From Saprospiraceae bacterium (GTDB lineage Bacteria; Bacteroidota; Bacteroidia; Chitinophagales; Saprospiraceae), in NCBI GenBank assembly GCA_020630735.1, contig JAHDIP010000013.1, positions 1 to 50,026 of the forward strand: a DNA stretch of 50,026 bases, in the 5' to 3' direction. Shown in pieces: positions 47,326 through 50,026 of the stretch. Position 1 is the first letter of the stretch. Each line of letters opens with the position of its first letter. A program made the position numbers and the translations under genes. The notes under the pieces are model-generated. The model saw only the letters and a list, made by a program, of their open reading frames with translations, did not search any database and was not told where the DNA came from.

Positions 47326-50026
47326 TTAATTACTCCATGTACAAATTGTACCATCTGCCGCACGTACTTCTACACTACCATCAGGCATAGGTGTTAACGT
47401 ATGCGGTTCAGGATTGATAATTACATCATAGCGTGCAATAGAACAATCTGGTTTATATTCCGGATTCGTATCAGAGTCACTATCAAGATTCGAGTCATAA
47501 ACAACAAGGAAAAAAGTAAGTGTATAAGGTTGACAAGTTTGATTAGTGTAGTTTCCAAAAATGGATGCACTTGCACAAGTAAAACCAGTATTCAAACTTA
47601 ATAGTTCAGGATTTTTTGTTACGATACCTTCTGTACCACTAACCTCTGTCGGAGCCGAAACATCAATTGTATATCCAGCAGGAGCTTCTGCCTCCGTTCC
47701 TCCTGGTGCATAAACAAATAAATCCGCAGCAAGACCACCTATTCCAGATATACCATTTATACCAGAACAGTCAGAACCTGGCGTACAGTTGATAGCATCA
47801 CCACTACACACAGAAGTAGCTACCATAAAGTCTAGTGTACCACCTCCTACAATAGCAACTTCAGAAGTTCTACAAGCAAAGTTGTTGACTTCTTCAATAA
47901 CTACAACATAAGAACCATTCGTTAAACCTGTGAATACGTTGGAAGCCTGATAAGTAGTTCCACCATCAATAGAATATTGCAATGGCGCCATTCCTCCAGT
48001 AGCCGTAATGGTAATCGAACCACTCATATCACTAGGGCAACCATCATCTACTACTGCAAGCGTCATTCCTGTTAAGTCACAAGGGCAAGCTTCAGATGCA
48101 CAATTAGCAGCAACATTATATGTTTGATCTGTATAGCAACCTGTACTTTGAGGATCAGGTTGGGTATATGTTCCTGTCAGAGGTTCAGAAACGGTTGTCG
48201 AACCAGCAATAGGTGTACAAGCAGTTGTCGGAACATTACCAGTGATTGTAGTACAAAGTGTATTGTCTGCAGAACGTACTTCTACCGTTGCAGCAGTACC
48301 ACAGCTACCAGGCACTTCAGTTAACGTAAATGGTGCTGGATTAATAAGTACATCGTATCGTAAGATAGAACAGTTCGGTTGATATTCTGCATTGGTATCA
48401 CTATCTGAATCTCGACTATTATCAAATACGATTAAGAAAAAAGTAACCGTAAACGCATCACAAGTTTGATTTGTGTAACCTGTAAACGAAGGTGGACTTG
48501 CACAAGTAAAATTATTACCTATATTGGATAGGTCGGGGTTTTTCACATCAATAGCTTCTGTACCAGTTGTTTCTGTTGGAGCAGAAACATCAATTGTACT
48601 TTCATAACCTGCGGCAGCTTGTGCCGGAGCACCTCCTGATTCGTAAACAAATAAATTCACTACTTGACCGTCTGTACCGCCATCTATACCAGCGCAAGTA
48701 GCTCCAGCAGTCCAGTTAATTGCTCCACCACTACACACAGAAGTTGGTGCCGTAAAGTCTGGCGTACCACCTCCTACTACAGCTACATCTGTAGCTGTAC
48801 ATAAAGGATTACCAACTTCTTGTACTACAATATCGTATGAACCATACTGTAATCCTGAAAATACATTTGAAGCTTGGTAAGAAGTTCCTCCATCATTAGA
48901 ATATTGTAATGTTCCAATACCGCCTGTAGCATTTATCGTAATAGAACCACTCGATGCACTTGGACAACCATCTTCTACAATCGTCAAGGTCATATCCAAA
49001 TTACAAGGACAAGCCAATGAGGCACAATTAGCAGCAACATCATATGTTTGATCTGTATAACAACCTGTACTTTGAGGATCAGGTTGGGTATAAGTACCTG
49101 TTAATGGTTCAGAGTTTGTTGTTGTACCAGCAGTAGGTGTACAAGCAGGAGTAGCAGGAACATTACCAGTGATTGTAGTACAAAGTGTATTATCAGCAGA
49201 ACGTACTTCTACCGTTGCTGCTGTACCACAGCTACCGGGCACTTCTGTTAACGTAAATGGTGCTGGATTGATGATTACATCATATCGTAATACAGAACAA
49301 TTGGGTTCATATTCTAGTGTAGTATCCCCATCAAAATCACGGCTATAATCAAAAACCACTAGGAATAAAGTAACTGTAAATGGGTCACAAGTATTATTGG
49401 TAAAACCTCCAAATGAAGGTGGGTTCGCACAGGTAAAATCAAAACCTATAGTTGATAAATTCGGATTTTTAGTTTCAATACTTTCTGCACCAGCAGTTTC
49501 TGTTGGAGCAGAAATATCTATTGTGCTTTCAAAGCCAGCAGGAGCTTCTCCAGCCATACCACCTGGGGCATAGACGAATATATCCATAACAAGACCTGTT
49601 CCAACAGGACCATTAATATCGCAAGTAGCACCTGAGGTCCAATCAATTGCTCCACCACTACAAACGGCAGTAGGAGCCGTAAAGTCTGGCGTACCACTAC
49701 AAGGAGCAGGAAAAACACAACTTCCGTCATCAATATTTGCAGCAGCATTATAGTTTGTTGCTGTATTATCAGTACAACCACATACGGCAGCAGTAGGTGT
49801 ATTGATACCGATATTAGCAGCAGCACCTGCGTCAGTAGCAGAGTGATCTGTAATACAGATTTGCATCGTGATTTCCCCAGGAGGACAAGCTGCACAAAGG
49901 GCAGCAAACGATGCGACATCGCCAATACCACAAGCATCATCAGCCGTTACACCATAAGCACCACCACCATTAGCAATTCCGCCTTCAGGATCAGTTGCGT
50001 TTCCATCATCAAAGTCAACATTTACT
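47326..50026 (-). CDS. Third adhesin paralogue, 5' end outside window, no sorting domain at the C-terminus
   Basis: About 900 codons are visible; the frame stays open to the right edge (VNVDFDDGN..., matching residues from about 84 of the 2104-aa protein), so the start lies beyond the window. The first part matches that paralogue through MQICITDHSATDAG and the GCTDNTATNYNAA motif. Then come two full and one partial ~309-residue units, each starting DF-A-TSVCSGG and ending VAVVGGG. The third unit is more diverged and breaks off mid-unit at VEVRAADGTICTWSN. No HYR region, dockerin/cohesin cassette or T9SS domain follows. Either it is a 3'-truncated gene or donor copy, or a short secreted variant. 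I could not find a simple frameshift restoring the missing part. Confidence 0.8.
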   Translation of the reverse strand, partial: VNVDFDDGNATDPEGGIANGGGAYGVTADDACGIGDVASFAALCAACPPGEITMQICITDHSATDAGAAANIGINTPTAAVCGCTDNTATNYNAAANIDDGSCVFPAPCSGTPDFTAPTAVCSGGAIDWTSGATCDINGPVGTGLVMDIFVYAPGGMAGEAPAGFESTIDISAPTETAGAESIETKNPNLSTIGFDFTCANPPSFGGFTNNTCDPFTVTLFLVVFDYSRDFDGDTTLEYEPNCSVLRYDVIINPAPFTLTEVPGSCGTAATVEVRSADNTLCTTITGNVPATPACTPTAGTTTNSEPLTGTYTQPDPQSTGCYTDQTYDVAANCASLACPCNLDMTLTIVEDGCPSASSGSITINATGGIGTLQYSNDGGTSYQASNVFSGLQYGSYDIVVQEVGNPLCTATDVAVVGGGTPDFTAPTSVCSGGAINWTAGATCAGIDGGTDGQVVNLFVYESGGAPAQAAAGYESTIDVSAPTETTGTEAIDVKNPDLSNIGNNFTCASPPSFTGYTNQTCDAFTVTFFLIVFDNSRDSDSDTNAEYQPNCSILRYDVLINPAPFTLTEVPGSCGTAATVEVRSADNTLCTTITGNVPTTACTPIAGSTTVSEPLTGTYTQPDPQSTGCYTDQTYNVAANCASEACPCDLTGMTLAVVDDGCPSDMSGSITITATGGMAPLQYSIDGGTTYQASNVFTGLTNGSYVVVIEEVNNFACRTSEVAIVGGGTLDFMVATSVCSGDAINCTPGSDCSGINGISGIGGLAADLFVYAPGGTEAEAPAGYTIDVSAPTEVSGTEGIVTKNPELLSLNTGFTCASASIFGNYTNQTCQPYTLTFFLVVYDSNLDSDSDTNPEYKPDCSIARYDVIINPEPHTLTPMPDGSVEVRAADGTICTWSN
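47338..49700 (-). repeat. Tandem ~930-bp coding repeat, about 2.6 units
   Basis: Units begin near 49690, 48765 and 47835. The first two are nearly identical over long stretches at DNA level, for example the block encoding EVPGSCGTAATVEVRSADNT and the one encoding GTYTQPDPQSTGCYTDQTY. The 2104-aa paralogue has a single unit at about 45255-44330. Such repeats favour unequal recombination. Confidence 0.75.

Overview
The window reads as a stretch of an AT-rich Bacteroidota chromosome, most likely from the Saprospiria (Saprospiraceae, Aureispira-like). The grounds are the low G+C, the many type IX secretion (T9SS) C-terminal sorting domains of both type A and type B, a PorP/SprF-family protein, SprB-type repeats, TAnnTTTG (-7) promoter elements, and starts without clear Shine-Dalgarno sequences. 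The lineage below the phylum is inferred from protein style, not from a marker gene.

Layout. (1) 1-2.7 kb: a small inverted-repeat element (MITE-like) ending 3 bases beyond topB (topoisomerase III, minus strand), then a short array of hairpins. (2) 2.8-9.5 kb: an ECF sigma factor and its membrane anti-sigma partner (minus strand), divergent from a T9SS-secreted subtilisin-like protease and a TPR-CHAT protein predicted to be exported and membrane-anchored (plus strand). This is the most system-like block. (3) 9.5-12.8 kb: a second hairpin array, a minus-strand operon of a coiled-coil 'TMF/tail-fibre-like' secreted protein and a two-FN3 T9SS protein, and a 211-bp inverted-repeat element. (4) 12.8-18.8 kb: a 2006-aa beta-helix/SprB/PKD/cohesin/dockerin surface protein, followed by a second copy of the MITE-like element. 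(5) 19.9-28.7 kb: an 1808-aa LRR protein with 22 two-cysteine repeats and a type-B (gliding-associated) C-terminus, tightly followed by a SAM methyltransferase; then a DUF547 protein fused to a probable beta-barrel, and PorP/SprF on the other strand. (6) 29-36.7 kb: a 2432-aa HYR/dockerin/cohesin adhesin with a small secreted gene upstream. (7) typA/bipA GTPase on the plus strand. (8) 39.7-50 kb: a 2104-aa paralogous adhesin with its own small secreted gene upstream, then a third paralogue entering from the right edge, which is built of ~930-bp tandem units and ends without a sorting domain.

How it fits together. Most of the window is a surface-adhesin region exported by T9SS. Three otherwise different giant proteins share one C-terminal cassette: regulatory beta-sandwich, dockerin-like EF-hand pair, a WRFV-containing linker, a cohesin-like domain, and the sorting domain. 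The sigma/anti-sigma/S8/CHAT block looks like a regulated protease system. A two-block promoter-like motif (GGGTAA, 16-17 bases, CGATATA) occurs in its divergent intergenic region and again, correctly oriented, upstream of the TMF/FN3 operon, suggesting that the operon may belong to the same regulon. Three kinds of short palindromic or inverted-repeat elements occupy the intergenic spaces.

Limits: domain names come from recognising motifs by eye. No database search, structure prediction or alignment program was run, so residue ranges are approximate.
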